Of a stretch of 64,000 nt of DNA, positions 34,267 through 46,728 are shown piece by piece; the stretch's first letter is position 1; every line of letters starts with the position of its first letter. Source of the stretch: Citrobacter sp. 18056 (GTDB lineage Bacteria; Pseudomonadota; Gammaproteobacteria; Enterobacterales; Enterobacteriaceae); NCBI GenBank assembly GCA_902706235.1, contig CACSJR010000014.1:62001-126000 (forward strand), written 5' to 3'. A program made the position numbers and the translations under genes. The notes under the pieces are model-generated. The model was not told where the DNA came from. It did not search any database and worked only from the letters and a program-made list of their open reading frames with translations.

Positions 34267-35736
34267 ATGCCGAAAAATTATGCCACGCTGGCCCGTGATG
34301 TAGTGGCCGCACTGGGCGGCGTTAACAACATCACCGCCGCGACCCATTGCATGACACGACTGCGTTTTGTGCTTAACGACCCGACTCTCGCCGATGCCGC
34401 AACGCTGAAAGCCCTCAAAGGTGTACTCGGCGTGGTACGCAGCGATAACCAGTGCCAGGTGATCATCGGCAACACCGTTTCTCAGGCCTACAAAGAAGTG
34501 ATGAATCTGTTGCCGGGTAACCTGCAACCCGCTGTGGAACAGGGGCCGCAGAAATTGACCCTGCGTCGAATCGGCGCGGGCATTCTGGATGCGCTGATCG
34601 GCACCATGTCGCCGCTGATCCCGGCGATCATCGGCGGTTCGATGGTGAAACTGCTGGCGATGGTGCTGGAGATGTCCGGTGTGCTTCCCAAAGGCGCGCC
34701 GACGTTGACTATTCTGACGGTGATTGGCGATGGCGCATTCTTCTTCCTGCCACTGATGGTCGCCGCATCTGCCGCGGTAAAATTCAAAACCAACATGTCG
34801 CTGGCGATTGCCATTGCAGGCGTGCTGGTGCATCCGAGCTTTATTGAGCTGATGGCGAAAGCCGCCCAGGGCGAACACGTTGAGTTCGCATTCATTCCGG
34901 TGACGGCGGTGAAATACACCTATACGGTGATTCCGGCGCTGGTGATGACCTGGTGCCTGTCCTATATCGAGGTCTGGGTCGATAAAATCACGCCCGCGGT
35001 CACAAAAAACTTCCTCAAGCCAATGCTGATTGTGCTGATTGCCGCTCCGCTGGCTATCCTGTTGATTGGCCCGATTGGCATCTGGATCGGCAGCGGCATT
35101 TCCGCAGTGGTGTATACCGTTCACGGCTATCTTGGCTGGCTGTCAGTGGCGATTATGGGCGCACTGTGGCCACTGCTGGTGATGACCGGGATGCACCGCG
35201 TATTCACCCCAACCATCATTCAGACCATTGCCACCACCGGCAAAGAAGCGATGGTGATGCCGTCTGAAATTGGTGCCAACCTGTCGCTCGGTGGCTCATC
35301 GCTGGCGGTGGCGTGGAAAACCAAAAACCCGGAACTGCGCCAGACGGCGCTGGCCGCAGCGGCTTCCGCGATTCTGGCTGGCATTTCAGAACCCGCGCTG
35401 TATGGCGTGGCGATTCGCCTGAAACGTCCACTGATTGCGAGCCTGATAAGCGGTTTCATCTGTGGTGCCATTGCGGGTATCGCAGGCCTGGCGAGTCATT
35501 CGATGGCCGCTCCTGGGCTATTTACCAGCGTACAGTTCTTTGACCCCGCCAACCCGATGACCATCGTCTGGGTGTTTGGCGTGATGGCGCTCGCAGTCGT
35601 GCTCTCCTTCGTGCTGACGCTGCTGCTGGGCTTTGAAGATATTCCGGTGGAAGAAAACCCTGCTGTCGACGGTGCCGAACAGGCGCGCAAAGCGCAAGGC
35701 ATCGCCGCAACCGTTCAACCCTTACAAGCGAGGTAA
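34267..35736 (+). CDS. ascF: PTS beta-glucoside transporter subunit IIBC AscF
   Basis: Imports aryl-beta-glucosides and cellobiose with phosphorylation. 489 aa from ATG 34267 (MPKNYATLARDVVAALGGV), matching E. coli AscF. The IIB phospho-Cys is in ATHCMTRLRF (about residue 29). The IIC part is multi-pass, with the GAGILDALIGTMSPLIPAIIGG segment and MTGMHRVFTPTI. No IIA domain is present, so it relies on a IIA supplied in trans. Four bases separate it from ascB. Confidence 0.96.
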   Translation: MPKNYATLARDVVAALGGVNNITAATHCMTRLRFVLNDPTLADAATLKALKGVLGVVRSDNQCQVIIGNTVSQAYKEVMNLLPGNLQPAVEQGPQKLTLRRIGAGILDALIGTMSPLIPAIIGGSMVKLLAMVLEMSGVLPKGAPTLTILTVIGDGAFFFLPLMVAASAAVKFKTNMSLAIAIAGVLVHPSFIELMAKAAQGEHVEFAFIPVTAVKYTYTVIPALVMTWCLSYIEVWVDKITPAVTKNFLKPMLIVLIAAPLAILLIGPIGIWIGSGISAVVYTVHGYLGWLSVAIMGALWPLLVMTGMHRVFTPTIIQTIATTGKEAMVMPSEIGANLSLGGSSLAVAWKTKNPELRQTALAAAASAILAGISEPALYGVAIRLKRPLIASLISGFICGAIAGIAGLASHSMAAPGLFTSVQFFDPANPMTIVWVFGVMALAVVLSFVLTLLLGFEDIPVEENPAVDGAEQARKAQGIAATVQPLQAR

Positions 35737-37158
<1,422 letters not shown>

Positions 37159-37163
37159 AACAT

Positions 37164-37192
37164 TGCCCGGTGGCGATAATGCTTACCGGGCC
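37164..37192. repeat. REP unit between ascB and hycI
   Basis: TGCCCGGTGGCGATAATGCTT...CGGGCC is a single REP palindrome in the 43-bp convergent spacer; it may serve as the joint 3' end structure. Confidence 0.8.
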
Positions 37193-37201
37193 GACGCCTC
37201 A

Positions 37202-37657
37202 TTACAGCCGCTCAAACCCGCCGTCACCGACCCACCCTTCCAGCCGCTGATATACCACTTCCGTCGCCGCTTTCACTTTCTCGGTCATCGGATAATAGAA
37301 GCCAACAATATCCGGCTGAATTCCGAGGAATATCACCTCGCCTGCATCCTCTTTCAACTGTTCAATCAGATAGTTGAGGGGCATGTTGTGCGTCGTCATC
37401 AGGAACATTTCCGCAATATCGTCAGGATCGACAATCCGGATGTCACCCGGTTCCAGCCCCATCTCAGTGGCATCAACAATCAACAAGCACTCCGGCTTCA
37501 TTTCGCGAATCGCCGCCACTTCCCTTTCCGGCGCGCTGCCACCGTCCAGCACCTGCCAGTCCCCTTTTGGCGCTGCGGCACACATTTCCGCGAGTAGCGG
37601 CCCGGCGCCGTCGTCGCCCATCATGCTGTTACCGACACACAGTAATACGTTGGACAC
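37202..37657 (-). CDS. hycI: Hydrogenase large-subunit maturation protease HycI
   Basis: Nickel-dependent endopeptidase that removes the C-terminal tail of the hydrogenase large subunit after Ni insertion. 151 aa from a GTG start (reads MSNVLLCVGNSMMGDDGAGP), set by GGGAG six bases upstream; E. coli HycI starts at the equivalent residue. Metal ligands of the family: Asp in MMGDDGAGPLL, Asp in IVDATEMG and His in TTHNMPL. It is cut off from the hyf genes by the inverted regulator gene and so must have its own promoter. The target here should be HyfG. Confidence 0.93.
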   Translation of the reverse strand: MSNVLLCVGNSMMGDDGAGPLLAEMCAAAPKGDWQVLDGGSAPEREVAAIREMKPECLLIVDATEMGLEPGDIRIVDPDDIAEMFLMTTHNMPLNYLIEQLKEDAGEVIFLGIQPDIVGFYYPMTEKVKAATEVVYQRLEGWVGDGGFERL

Positions 37658-37824
37658 GCTTTTCTCCCAATAAAAAATGGTCTGAATGAGCAAACTACCC
37701 ATTGATATCAACGAATGATCCTAAGGGGGTATCTTATATTGCACGCAGTCCGCAAATACTGATCTCAAATAGCATTGCAGATACATCATGCAACGCGGCA
37801 ATTTCCCGAAAACAGGCTGAAGTG

Positions 37825-39522
37825 ATGAATGACGTAAAGACGTTGAATGGCAAGAAAATAAGAACCATTCCCATTACTAATACGGAGTGGAATAATCAAT
37901 TGATTGCCATGATCAATTCTGGCGTTGCACCTGAATTACTGGAGTTCTTTCATCAACTAAAGGATGAACGTGACGAATACCGCATTTTGGTGGATATCAC
38001 CAACTCGGTACTCGCACACCTTGACCGGGAAGGTCTGGTCAGCGCTATCGCCCAGGACATCCACCGTTTCTTCGCTATTCCCTGTGTGTCGATAGCCTTT
38101 TTTGATGGCGAATCGTCAGACGCGTTTCCGGTCACCGCCTGCGGCTGGCACGATGACAGCCACCACTACTGCCAGCAAAAATCCTACCCGCTGGTGCAGA
38201 GCATACTGAAAAATGTGCTGGATAACGGGCAGCCTCAGGCCGTGGCATTGCACGAAAATCAAAACGATCCCTTGTTGCAGGATTTATTCTCTGCCGGTAT
38301 GCAAGCCGCGTTGCTGCTGCCGCTGACGTTTAATACCCATTCACCCGGAATATTAATTCTCGCCCATACCGAGGTCAGTGCCTTTACACCGGCGGTATGT
38401 TCATTACTCGGACAAATTGCTTCACGTATCAGCATCGCGGTAGATAATGCCAATGCCTGGAATGAAATCACCCGGCTAAAAGATTCGTTAAAACAAGAAA
38501 ATATCTGGCTCAATGAACAAATCCAGAATGTCGAAAGCCTGAACGATATTATTTATCAGAGCACGGTAATGAAAAATCTGCTGCGTCAGGTGGAAATGGT
38601 CGCCATGAGTGACAGCACCGTGTTGTTACTGGGCGAAACCGGCACCGGTAAAGAACTTATCGCCCGCGCGATTCATAAACTCAGTCAGCGTACCAGCAAG
38701 CCACTGGTAAAAATGAACTGTGCGGCGATACCGGCAAGCCTGCTGGAAAGCGATCTCTTCGGTCATGAAAAAGGGGCGTTTACCGGCGCCACCAGTACTC
38801 ACATCGGGCGATTTGAAATGGCCGATGGCGGCACGCTGTTCCTCGATGAAATAGGTGATATGCCGCTTGAACTTCAGCCAAAACTGCTGCGCGTGTTGCA
38901 GGAGCGTGAAGTGGAACGCCTCGGCGGCAGCAAAGTTATCCCGGTAAACGTCCGAATGATCGCTGCCACCAATCGCGATTTGCATCAAATGGTTCAGGAT
39001 CGCGAATTTCGCAGCGATCTGTTTTACCGCCTGAACGTTTTCCCGATTGTGATCCCGCCGCTGCGTGAGCGGCCAGAAGATATCCCACTGCTCGCCATCG
39101 GGTTCACTCAGAAGCTGGCGGCGCGGATGAACAAAAATATCGATACCATTCCCGCCGCGTCACTTCAGGCGCTGTGCCAGTATCCGTGGCCGGGCAACGT
39201 GCGTGAATTGCAAAACGTGATTGAACGCGCGGTGATCCTCACCCAGGGCAACACGCTGAATTTGCAGCTCAACGATTTGAAAATACCATCGTCAACGGCG
39301 CAAACAACCCGCGTTCAGGCCGCCACCATCAAACTGCCGCCAATGTTTAACCCGCAAACGCCGGAAACGGATGAGGGAGAACGGGAACGGATAATCCAGG
39401 CATTGCGGGAAACCAACGGGATTGTCGCAGGGCCAAAAGGGGCGGCGCAGAAACTGGGGCTGAAGCGAACGACGCTGCTGTCGAGAATGCAGCGTCTGGG
39501 GATTAACACGCGGGATCTGTAA
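37825..39522 (+). CDS. hyfR: HyfR/FhlA-family sigma-54 activator with shortened N-terminus
   Basis: 565 aa from the first ATG; a TTG frame extends 41 codons upstream but has no ribosome site. One GAF domain (~60-220, starting [23 protein letters not shown]), then AAA+: Walker [16 protein letters not shown] loop, Walker [13 protein letters not shown]-terminal [28 protein letters not shown]. The central region (LNDIIYQSTVMKNLLRQVEMV) is closest to E. coli HyfR. FhlA and HyfR are ~690 and ~670 aa, so the first N-terminal domain is missing. It lies opposite to the hyf genes, between hycI and hyfJ. A regulator of the hyf operon is inferred from context; whether it responds to formate without that domain is open. 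Confidence 0.85.
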   Translation: MNDVKTLNGKKIRTIPITNTEWNNQLIAMINSGVAPELLEFFHQLKDERDEYRILVDITNSVLAHLDREGLVSAIAQDIHRFFAIPCVSIAFFDGESSDAFPVTACGWHDDSHHYCQQKSYPLVQSILKNVLDNGQPQAVALHENQNDPLLQDLFSAGMQAALLLPLTFNTHSPGILILAHTEVSAFTPAVCSLLGQIASRISIAVDNANAWNEITRLKDSLKQENIWLNEQIQNVESLNDIIYQSTVMKNLLRQVEMVAMSDSTVLLLGETGTGKELIARAIHKLSQRTSKPLVKMNCAAIPASLLESDLFGHEKGAFTGATSTHIGRFEMADGGTLFLDEIGDMPLELQPKLLRVLQEREVERLGGSKVIPVNVRMIAATNRDLHQMVQDREFRSDLFYRLNVFPIVIPPLRERPEDIPLLAIGFTQKLAARMNKNIDTIPAASLQALCQYPWPGNVRELQNVIERAVILTQGNTLNLQLNDLKIPSSTAQTTRVQAATIKLPPMFNPQTPETDEGERERIIQALRETNGIVAGPKGAAQKLGLKRTTLLSRMQRLGINTRDL

Positions 39523-39540
39523 CAGCCTCCCGCGCGGTGA

Positions 39541-39954
39541 TCACGCAAGCTGGCGTTTGACGATCAGATAGATAGCCGGTTCACGTTCGATCTCAGCCAG
39601 CAGTTCAATCAACCGCAGGCTCCAGCTTTTATACGGCTCATCGCCGCTAAGGCTCAGCGGCGACAGCGCATTGGCCAGCAGCGACGTGTGCGTGGAATCA
39701 ATGGTGATTTCCCCAAACGTCAGCAGGCCACGCAGCTTACGACGCGCATCACCCACCGGCAGCTGTTTCAGCCATTCCGTGTAGCCTTCCAGCGGGCATT
39801 CCAGCTCCGTTTTCAGACAGTCGATCATGCCGACGTGGTGGCCTATCGCCAGCGAGTAATACATGACCTGTTGGCTTTCAGCGGGCATGTCTTCATCGCT
39901 GTCGACGAACTTCTGGCGCAGCGACCAGAACGTCACTTTTCCGATGTCGCTCAC
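39541..39954 (-). CDS. hyfJ: Hydrogenase-4 assembly protein HyfJ
   Basis: 137 aa, HycH/HyfJ family, thought to assist maturation of the large subunit. Conserved core [28 protein letters not shown] and [20 protein letters not shown]. Last gene of the hyf cluster here; its start overlaps the hyfI stop by four bases. Confidence 0.92.
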   Translation of the reverse strand: MSDIGKVTFWSLRQKFVDSDEDMPAESQQVMYYSLAIGHHVGMIDCLKTELECPLEGYTEWLKQLPVGDARRKLRGLLTFGEITIDSTHTSLLANALSPLSLSGDEPYKSWSLRLIELLAEIEREPAIYLIVKRQLA

Positions 39955-40718
39955 GCCATCACCTCCCCGGCAATCACCGCCATCAGCGTATTCACAATTT
40001 CCGTCAGCCGCGGATCGTTCTCTTTACTCAACCAGACGGAGACATCATGCGCCGCCTGCTGCGGCTGCTTATGCTGAATGAGCGACAGTAGACTCAGGCT
40101 GATATCGCCGCCCTGCCGATAACCCGCCATTCTTCGCGCTTCACGCTCAACGGACACCCGCAACTGCAGCGGGACATCAGGCAGGATCAGCGCTGGCTTT
40201 TCACTTTCGCCCTGCACGTGTTCAACGCCTTTCAGCTTTTGCTCCAGCAAACCGAGCGCCACGGCAAACCCGTGGATCGTCGCCGCAGGCGTTGGCGGAC
40301 AGCCGGGGATCCACACGTCTACAGGTACGATGGTATCGCTGCCGCCCCAGACGCAGTAGAGATCGTGGAAAATCCCACCCCCGACGCCGCACGCCCCGTA
40401 GGAAATGCAGATTTTCGGATCCGGTGCCGATTCATAGGCGCGTAACGCCGGGACGCGCATCGCACGGGTCACCGCCCCGGTAAACAGCAAAATATCGGCA
40501 TGACGCGGGGAAGCCACCACTTTGATACCAAAACGCTCAGCATCGAACACCGGGGTGATCGCTGAGAAAATCTCGATCTCGCAGCCGTTGCAACCACCGC
40601 AGTCCACGCGATAGACGTAAGCTGAACGCTTGATGTCTTTCAGCAGCGTCTGTTTCATGCGCGCCGCGTCGTCTGCCAGGGTTATCGGCTGGCTGGCGTG
40701 ATGATTAAACTCGCTCAT
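39951..40718 (-). CDS. hyfI: Hydrogenase-4 small subunit HyfI
   Basis: NuoB-like [4Fe-4S] small subunit that hands electrons to or from the Ni-Fe site. 255 aa from ATG 40718, which has GGAG seven bases upstream. Cluster N2-type ligands: [24 protein letters not shown] and [14 protein letters not shown]. The text [29 protein letters not shown] is nearly identical to E. coli HyfI and differs from HycG (GACGNSGG). Overlaps hyfH by 14 bases. Confidence 0.95.
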   Translation of the reverse strand: MSEFNHHASQPITLADDAARMKQTLLKDIKRSAYVYRVDCGGCNGCEIEIFSAITPVFDAERFGIKVVASPRHADILLFTGAVTRAMRVPALRAYESAPDPKICISYGACGVGGGIFHDLYCVWGGSDTIVPVDVWIPGCPPTPAATIHGFAVALGLLEQKLKGVEHVQGESEKPALILPDVPLQLRVSVEREARRMAGYRQGGDISLSLLSLIQHKQPQQAAHDVSVWLSKENDPRLTEIVNTLMAVIAGEVMA

Positions 40719-41265
40719 TGCTTTTCTCCGCACCGATTGAACTGAACATCTGCCGATCGTGCTGGCTCAACGTCCGCTGGCGTTTACACGCGGGGCAGGT
40801 CGTAAACTGCACGCTCATGCCTGCCAGCGCCTCCTCGCTCACGCCGGACTGTCGCAGCAGTTCAACCGCATACTGCGCCGATTTCTCCGGGGTGTACGGC
40901 AGCTTGCATACATCACAGTGCTGCAAACGAAACACTGCTTTGACGTACAAATCAGCTTTGTTAGTCACCGCCAGTTCGAAATCATTGGTCAGGCGGATCG
41001 CTTTCGTCGGGCACACTTCTTCACAGCGACCGCAAAAAATGCAGCGCCCGATGAACAGCTGCCAGATCCGCTCGTTGCTTTCCGGATGCGTTTCCATCAT
41101 CAGCGCATTCGCCGGACACGCCATGGTGCACGCCGCGCAGGCGATACACTGCTGCGGGTCAAGCTCCGGCCTGCCGCGAAAATCGGGGCTGATGTCCAGC
41201 GGTGCAAACGGGTATTTAACCGTAGGTTCGCCCGCTTTCAGGATAGTTTTAAACAGTTTCAGCAT
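40705..41265 (-). CDS. hyfH: Hydrogenase-4 Fe-S subunit HyfH
   Basis: NuoI-like ferredoxin subunit with two 4Fe-4S clusters: [16 protein letters not shown] and [18 protein letters not shown]. 186 aa. The N-terminus [31 protein letters not shown] matches HyfH rather than HycF. Additional Cys pairs ([15 protein letters not shown]) near the C-terminus may bind a further metal. Confidence 0.95.
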   Translation of the reverse strand: MLKLFKTILKAGEPTVKYPFAPLDISPDFRGRPELDPQQCIACAACTMACPANALMMETHPESNERIWQLFIGRCIFCGRCEEVCPTKAIRLTNDFELAVTNKADLYVKAVFRLQHCDVCKLPYTPEKSAQYAVELLRQSGVSEEALAGMSVQFTTCPACKRQRTLSQHDRQMFSSIGAEKSNERV

Positions 41266-41275
41266 CGTTTAATCC

Positions 41276-43009
41276 TTACTTGATCGGCGAGTGTTTACGC
41301 TCAATGCTATAGCGTTCGATCTCTTTATACGGCACGGTGGTGGACTTGCGTTTGCGAACATCCACCAGCGTGACGCGGTCGGTGCAGGAGTAGCAGGGAT
41401 CGAGGCTACCTATGATCAGCGGCGCATCGGAAATGGTGTTCCCGCGCAGCATGTAGCGCAGCACCGGCCAGTTGGCGTAGGTCGCCGCGCGGCAACGCCA
41501 GCGGAACAGCTTCTGGTTGTCACCGAGCATGCTCCAGTGAACGTCTTCCCCGCGCGGGGCTTCCACGTAACCGAGCGCAAATTTGTTCGGCTGATAGGTG
41601 AAACCTTCGGTCAGCAGCGGGCCGTTGCCCATGGTATCCAGCGCGTATTCAATCATCGCTAGCGAGTCGAATGTCTCTTTCACGCGCACCATCACGCGGG
41701 AGAACACGTCGCCGCCATCATAGGCAAACAGGGTTTTCGGCAGATTGCCGTAATCGGAATACGGGTGGTCAAAACGCATATCGCGTTTGAAACCACTGCC
41801 GCGGATCAGCGGCCCAACCGGGCTGTAATCGCGCGCCACCTGGCGGTCGAGAATGCCGACCCCTTGCGTACGCTGGGCGATGTTCGGGGTGGACAACAGC
41901 ATGTCGACCAGCTGCGTCACTTCTGCTCGCATCTCGCGCACCAGCTGGATGGTTTTAATTCGCTGCTCTTTTAGGATATCGCGACGGATGCCGCCAATCA
42001 GGTTCAGACCGTAGGTTTTACGCGAGCCGGTTAACAGCTCTGCCATTTGCATGGATTTTTCACGCACGCGGAAAAACTGCATGAAGCCGGTATCAAACCC
42101 GACAAAGTGGCTCGACAGCCCAATGTTCAGCAGGTGGCTGTGCAGGCGTTCCACTTCCAGCAGAATGGAACGAATAGTGTGCGCACGCTGTGGTACCACG
42201 ATGCCCAGCGCATTTTCGACTGAGGTGGTGTAAGCCACGCTGTGCGCAAACCCGCAGATGCCGCACACGCGGTCGGACAGGAACGTCACTTCGTTGTAGC
42301 CCATGCGGGTTTCGGCCAGTTTTTCCATGCCGCGATGCACGTAGAACAATCGGTAGTCGGCATCGACAATGGTTTCGCCGTCAACGAACAGGCGGAAGTG
42401 GCCCGGTTCATCCGAGGTAATGTGCATCGGGCCAATCGGCACCACGCGCGCTTTGCTGTCGCCGTCGTTGATGAATGGATAGGTTTCCGTTTCTGTGGTC
42501 GGCGCCGGGCGCTGGCGATAGTCCATGGCATCTTTGCGCAGCGGGTACATTTCGTCAGGCCAGTCATCCGGCAGCACCAGGCGACGCTCGTCCGGCAGAC
42601 CAATCGGTTTCAGGCCATACATATCGCGAATTTCACGCTCTCCCCACACCGCCGCAGGTACGCGTGGGGTCACGGACGGAAACTCAAGTGAGTGATCGAC
42701 CAGGCCTTTTACCACCACCCAGCACTTCTCGCCTTCTTCCATCGACATCGCGTAGTAGACCGCGAAGTGACCATTGAGCGTGCGCTCATCATTGCCAAAC
42801 AGCACCGGCAGCCAGCCGCCGCAGCCGTAATAGAGAAATTCAACGATTTCCGGCAGATGGCCAATTTTGACGGTGATCGTCACCTGATCGTTAGTCTGTC
42901 GCTCTTCTTCAAGCACCGCGCCGGGGAATTTCTCCCGTACCGCCGCCAGATAACCCAAACCGCGTACATCGCCCTGCGCGAGGCCGTTCATATATTGTTG
43001 ATAACTCAC
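41276..43009 (-). CDS. hyfG: Hydrogenase-4 large (Ni-Fe) subunit HyfG
   Basis: Catalytic subunit evolving H2 in a formate hydrogenlyase. 577 aa from a GTG that overlaps the hyfF stop (GTGA), with GGAG seven bases before it. N-terminal NuoC-like domain ([23 protein letters not shown]), then the NuoD-like large subunit. Ni-Fe ligands: CGICGFAHS and the C-terminal DPCYSCTDR. The last 32 residues after that Arg form the tail cut off by Hyc[19 protein letters not shown] and [14 protein letters not shown] match E. coli HyfG where HycE differs, so the operon is hyf type. Confidence 0.97.
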   Translation of the reverse strand: MSYQQYMNGLAQGDVRGLGYLAAVREKFPGAVLEEERQTNDQVTITVKIGHLPEIVEFLYYGCGGWLPVLFGNDERTLNGHFAVYYAMSMEEGEKCWVVVKGLVDHSLEFPSVTPRVPAAVWGEREIRDMYGLKPIGLPDERRLVLPDDWPDEMYPLRKDAMDYRQRPAPTTETETYPFINDGDSKARVVPIGPMHITSDEPGHFRLFVDGETIVDADYRLFYVHRGMEKLAETRMGYNEVTFLSDRVCGICGFAHSVAYTTSVENALGIVVPQRAHTIRSILLEVERLHSHLLNIGLSSHFVGFDTGFMQFFRVREKSMQMAELLTGSRKTYGLNLIGGIRRDILKEQRIKTIQLVREMRAEVTQLVDMLLSTPNIAQRTQGVGILDRQVARDYSPVGPLIRGSGFKRDMRFDHPYSDYGNLPKTLFAYDGGDVFSRVMVRVKETFDSLAMIEYALDTMGNGPLLTEGFTYQPNKFALGYVEAPRGEDVHWSMLGDNQKLFRWRCRAATYANWPVLRYMLRGNTISDAPLIIGSLDPCYSCTDRVTLVDVRKRKSTTVPYKEIERYSIERKHSPIK

Positions 43010-44595
43010 TTCGTTTCTCCAGCGCACTCGCGGGTGCAAAGACTGTGGTTAGCGGCAGCGGCAGTTTTACCCGCCCACGGCCACTGAAATTCTTGCTGCG
43101 GGGACTGATGCATTACAATCGACGCGGCATTTTCCAGCAGGCGGCTGACCGGCTGCGGAATGTGGGTGCCCATCACCAGCATCAGCACCAGCAAAATGGC
43201 CATCGGTAAAGTCGTCAGCAGACCCAGCTCGCCACGGCTGGTCGCTTCCGGCGCGCTGCCGAACAGCAGACAGGCGATCATGCGAACCAGCCCACCCAGC
43301 ACGACGGTTAACAACAGCAGCAGGCCAATTGTCAGCCAGATATGTCCGGCGGCCAGACCTGCCGTTACCACCATAAACTCACTCAGGAAGACGTTGAATG
43401 GCGGCATTCCGCCGAGCGCCAGCGCGCCAGCAGCCAGCAGCACCGCGCTGAACGGCATCAGTTTAAGCATGCCGCGCACCACGCCGAGGTCGCGGGTACC
43501 GTACTTCAACAGCACGTTACCGGAACCGCAAAACAGCAGCGTTTTCGCCAGGCTGTGATTGAGCGTATGCAGCAGCGCCGCCAACACGCCAAGCGGACCA
43601 CCGATACCAAGCGCCACGGCGATGAGCCCCATGTTTTCCACGCTGGAATAAGCCAGAAGCCGTTTCACGTCCTGCTGAACCAGAATGAAAAATGCCGCCA
43701 CCGCGACGGACAGCAGGCCGAATATCACCAGCAGCGTGTTGGTGAACGAGGAGCCAATCGACTGGGTGATGATGATATGGAAGCGGATAATCACCAGCAG
43801 CGCACAGTTGAGCAGCACGGCTGACAGCAAGGCGCTGGTTGGGCTCGGCGCTTCACTGTGGGCGTCCGGCAGCCAGGCATGCATCGGGAACAGCCCAGTT
43901 TTGGTACCAAAGCCAATCAGCACGAACACAAACGCCAGATGCATCAGCGTCGGGTCAAGCTGACTGGCGTGTTTCAGCACTTCACTCCAGAAAATAGCGT
44001 TGTGTGGATCCGGCATGAAACTAGCGGCATTGGCGTACACCAAAATGGTGCCGAACAGACCGAACGCCACGCCAACGGTACAAATGATGATGTACTTCCA
44101 CGCCGCTTCCAAAGACGAGCGCTGACCGTAAATTCCCACCAGAAATGCTGAGCTGAGCGTGGTGGCTTCAATCGCCGCCCACATCACAATCAGGTTGTTA
44201 CTGGTCACCACCAGCATCATGGTGAACAAAAACAGGTGGAAGAAGCCGTAGTAGTTGCACAGCGTGGCGACGGAAATCTCGCCTTCGTCGACCTCGTGGC
44301 GCATATAGCCCATCGAGTAGAGGCCGGTAAGAAAACCGATAATCCCGAGGATCGCCAGAAACAGCGCGCTCAAACTGTCGACGTGCAGCCACAGATTAGT
44401 GGAGAACATCTCGCCCTGACGATATACCTGCGTCACGGCATACAGCGTCACCCCTAACAGCGTAACAATGCCCACGCCGTGTAGCAGCGTGACCGCCACA
44501 CGGGAGGCCGCGCCGAGACGCTGGCAGGCAAACGCCAGCAGCGAAAACACCAGCGGCGTCAGCAGTAACAAGGTGAAAATTGCAGAATGACTCAT
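43006..44595 (-). CDS. hyfF: Hydrogenase-4 membrane subunit HyfF
   Basis: Third antiporter-like (NuoL/M/N-type) subunit of Hyf, which has no counterpart in the hyc operon. 529 aa, about 14 helices. Conserved Lys/Glu proton-path segments: [63 protein letters not shown] and [15 protein letters not shown]. Suggests proton or sodium translocation coupled to H2 formation. Confidence 0.95.
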   Translation of the reverse strand: MSHSAIFTLLLLTPLVFSLLAFACQRLGAASRVAVTLLHGVGIVTLLGVTLYAVTQVYRQGEMFSTNLWLHVDSLSALFLAILGIIGFLTGLYSMGYMRHEVDEGEISVATLCNYYGFFHLFLFTMMLVVTSNNLIVMWAAIEATTLSSAFLVGIYGQRSSLEAAWKYIIICTVGVAFGLFGTILVYANAASFMPDPHNAIFWSEVLKHASQLDPTLMHLAFVFVLIGFGTKTGLFPMHAWLPDAHSEAPSPTSALLSAVLLNCALLVIIRFHIIITQSIGSSFTNTLLVIFGLLSVAVAAFFILVQQDVKRLLAYSSVENMGLIAVALGIGGPLGVLAALLHTLNHSLAKTLLFCGSGNVLLKYGTRDLGVVRGMLKLMPFSAVLLAAGALALGGMPPFNVFLSEFMVVTAGLAAGHIWLTIGLLLLLTVVLGGLVRMIACLLFGSAPEATSRGELGLLTTLPMAILLVLMLVMGTHIPQPVSRLLENAASIVMHQSPQQEFQWPWAGKTAAAANHSLCTRECAGETK

Positions 44596-44599
44596 TGTG

Positions 44600-45250
44600 T
44601 TATCCCTTCAGCGCCGTCAGTTGATTGACATCCAGCGTGCCGAGCGTGCGCCAGATTTTTCTCACCAGCAGCACCATGACGATCACCGCGAAAATCGCGT
44701 CGGTGGCGATCCCAATCTCCACCAGCTCCGGCGCTTTATTCGCCAGCAGCGCCAGCACCAGATGCGACCCGTTTTCCATCAGGCAGTAACCAAACACCTG
44801 CTTAAGAATGTTGCGTTGGGTCACGATGCACAGCAGCCCCAACAGGAAGTGGCCGAGCGCCACCGCCAGTGCGGGCTTCAACCCTTGCAGCAGCGGAAGC
44901 TGTACCGGGCGCACCACCAGCCAGCACAGCACCACAATCACTGCGGCGGCCAGCATCAGCAGAACCGGGCTAATCAGGCTGGCATCGGCCTGTGGGTCGT
45001 TGAGCTTGCGCAGCGCAAACCCCATTATCAGCGGCACCAGAATGACTTTGGTCAGCAGCGCACTGAAGGACCACATCAACAGTTGTTCCGAATCCAGCGT
45101 GCGCGAGAGGGTGAAGAAAATCAGCACCAGCACCAGCGATTGCAGGGCGTAGCACCAGCAGGCTCCGCGCGGATGCTTCGCACCAATCACCAGCAGCGAC
45201 GTCACCATCATCAGCCCGGCGAGATTATTTACGAGTAAGGCTCCGGTCAT
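44600..45250 (-). CDS. hyfE: Hydrogenase-4 membrane subunit HyfE
   Basis: 216 aa from ATG 45250 ([15 protein letters not shown]), same length as E. coli HyfE. An NuoK-like integral protein with six to seven helices. [19 protein letters not shown] and [30 protein letters not shown] are almost unchanged from E. coli. Absent from hyc operons. Confidence 0.95.
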   Translation of the reverse strand: MTGALLVNNLAGLMMVTSLLVIGAKHPRGACWCYALQSLVLVLIFFTLSRTLDSEQLLMWSFSALLTKVILVPLIMGFALRKLNDPQADASLISPVLLMLAAAVIVVLCWLVVRPVQLPLLQGLKPALAVALGHFLLGLLCIVTQRNILKQVFGYCLMENGSHLVLALLANKAPELVEIGIATDAIFAVIVMVLLVRKIWRTLGTLDVNQLTALKG

Positions 45251-45260
45251 CGTCGTCTCC

Positions 45261-46715
45261 TTAATTAAGCCACATCGCGGCAATCACGCTGGAAACCAGC
45301 GACATGATTACCAGCACGACCAAAACAGCACGCATCGCCCACGGAAGCGGCGCCATCTGCGCCACTTCCGGGCTCTGCTCCCCTGGGACTTCCCCTGGGA
45401 CTACGCGACCAAACCAGTAAATCAACCAGGCAAAACTTGCTACCGATTCCACCAGCGCCAGCACCATTACCGGGATCAGCTCCCAGTGTTCAGTTGAGAG
45501 CGTGAAGCCCGCGGCAAAGACCGGGAATTTACTGAAGAAGCCGTTGAACGGCGGCACACCGGCAATCGCCAGCGCGGCCACGCAGAAACCGATGCCGAGC
45601 AGTGGCGACTTGCTCATCACCCCACGCAGCTTCGGCAGCAAGCGGGTCCCGCAGCTGTAGCTGAACGCACCCGCCACCAGGAAGAACAGGCTTTTAGCAA
45701 AGGCATGGTTGAAGATGTAGGCAATCCCGCCGTCGAGGGCCTGTTTCGAGCCCAGCGCCGCCATCGATAACGCAAGGAACATCCACGCCAGTTGGGTAAT
45801 GGTTGACCACGCCAGCAGGCGTTTCATGTCCTTCTGCGGCAGGTACATCAGGAAGCCATACACCATCGTAATGGTTGCCATCACGATGCCCACCCAGCCA
45901 ATCACGTGCGGTACGTTGCCGCCTTCCAGAATGGCGCGGGCAAAGATGTAAACGCCCACTTTCACCATCGACGCGGCATGTAAGTAAGCACTGACTGGGG
46001 TCGGGGCTTCCATCGCATCCGGCAGCCAGGCCTGCATCGGCAGCTGGGCAGATTTACCCCAGGCTGCGAACAGGATCCCGCCGTAAACGATGTAGCTGGC
46101 GCTGCCCTGCAACTGGCTTAACGCACTCAGTGCGAAGGTACCGGTGTTGATGAACAGCGTCGCCGCGGCGAGATACAACCCGAGAGATGCCACATGGGTA
46201 ATCAGCAGCGCTTTCATCGCTGAACGTTGCGATTTCTGCGTCTGGTAATAGCCAATCAGCGCCCAGGAACAGCCGCCGGTAATTTCGAAGAACAGCAGCT
46301 GACCGAGCAGCGTGGACGACAGCACCAGCCCCGCCATCGCGCCAATAAAAATCAGCAGGAAGGCGTAGTAGCGGTTATCTCCGTCGTGCGGATGTTCGCG
46401 GTTGCCCGTTGTCAGATAGCCCGTGGAATACAGGCTCACCAACAGGCCGAGGAACACCACCGCAAATGCAATCAGGGTGCTTATCCGGTCAACGGTGAAA
46501 CCAAACAGCGCCACGCCGTGATAGCTCACCAGCGTATAAGTGGTGTCGGTTTTGCCACCTGCGAGGAACTGCCAGCCCAGCGCCACGGTGCCAAGCGTGG
46601 CCAGCAACGCAAATACGGTGCAGATATTTTTCGCCTGTTGCTTCGGCGCACAGGCCGTCAGCAGCGCGCCGACGAACGGCACCAGCAGGGTCGTCAGAGC
46701 GATATTTTCCATCAT
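45261..46715 (-). CDS. hyfD: Hydrogenase-4 membrane subunit HyfD
   Basis: Antiporter-like (NuoN/M-type) subunit of 484 aa, specific to Hyf. Key stretches: LGQLLFFEITGGCSWALIGYYQ, GKSAQLPMQAWLPDAMEAPTPVSAYLHAASMVKVGVYIFAR, and RLLAWSTITQLAWM. Two adjacent ATG codons; AAGGAG fits the first (46715). The reading frame open further upstream overlaps hyfC and is not used. Confidence 0.95.
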   Translation of the reverse strand: MMENIALTTLLVPFVGALLTACAPKQQAKNICTVFALLATLGTVALGWQFLAGGKTDTTYTLVSYHGVALFGFTVDRISTLIAFAVVFLGLLVSLYSTGYLTTGNREHPHDGDNRYYAFLLIFIGAMAGLVLSSTLLGQLLFFEITGGCSWALIGYYQTQKSQRSAMKALLITHVASLGLYLAAATLFINTGTFALSALSQLQGSASYIVYGGILFAAWGKSAQLPMQAWLPDAMEAPTPVSAYLHAASMVKVGVYIFARAILEGGNVPHVIGWVGIVMATITMVYGFLMYLPQKDMKRLLAWSTITQLAWMFLALSMAALGSKQALDGGIAYIFNHAFAKSLFFLVAGAFSYSCGTRLLPKLRGVMSKSPLLGIGFCVAALAIAGVPPFNGFFSKFPVFAAGFTLSTEHWELIPVMVLALVESVASFAWLIYWFGRVVPGEVPGEQSPEVAQMAPLPWAMRAVLVVLVIMSLVSSVIAAMWLN

Positions 46716-46728
46716 TTCACTGGGCTCC

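Noticed and set aside
34240-35124. 294-codon minus-strand frame opposite ascF
   Set aside because: Antisense shadow of ascF; His/Gln/Arg-rich composition typical of such frames.
37702-37711. TTGATATCAA as an FNR box between hycI and the regulator gene
   Set aside because: The FNR pattern needs four bases between TTGAT and ATCAA; here there are none.
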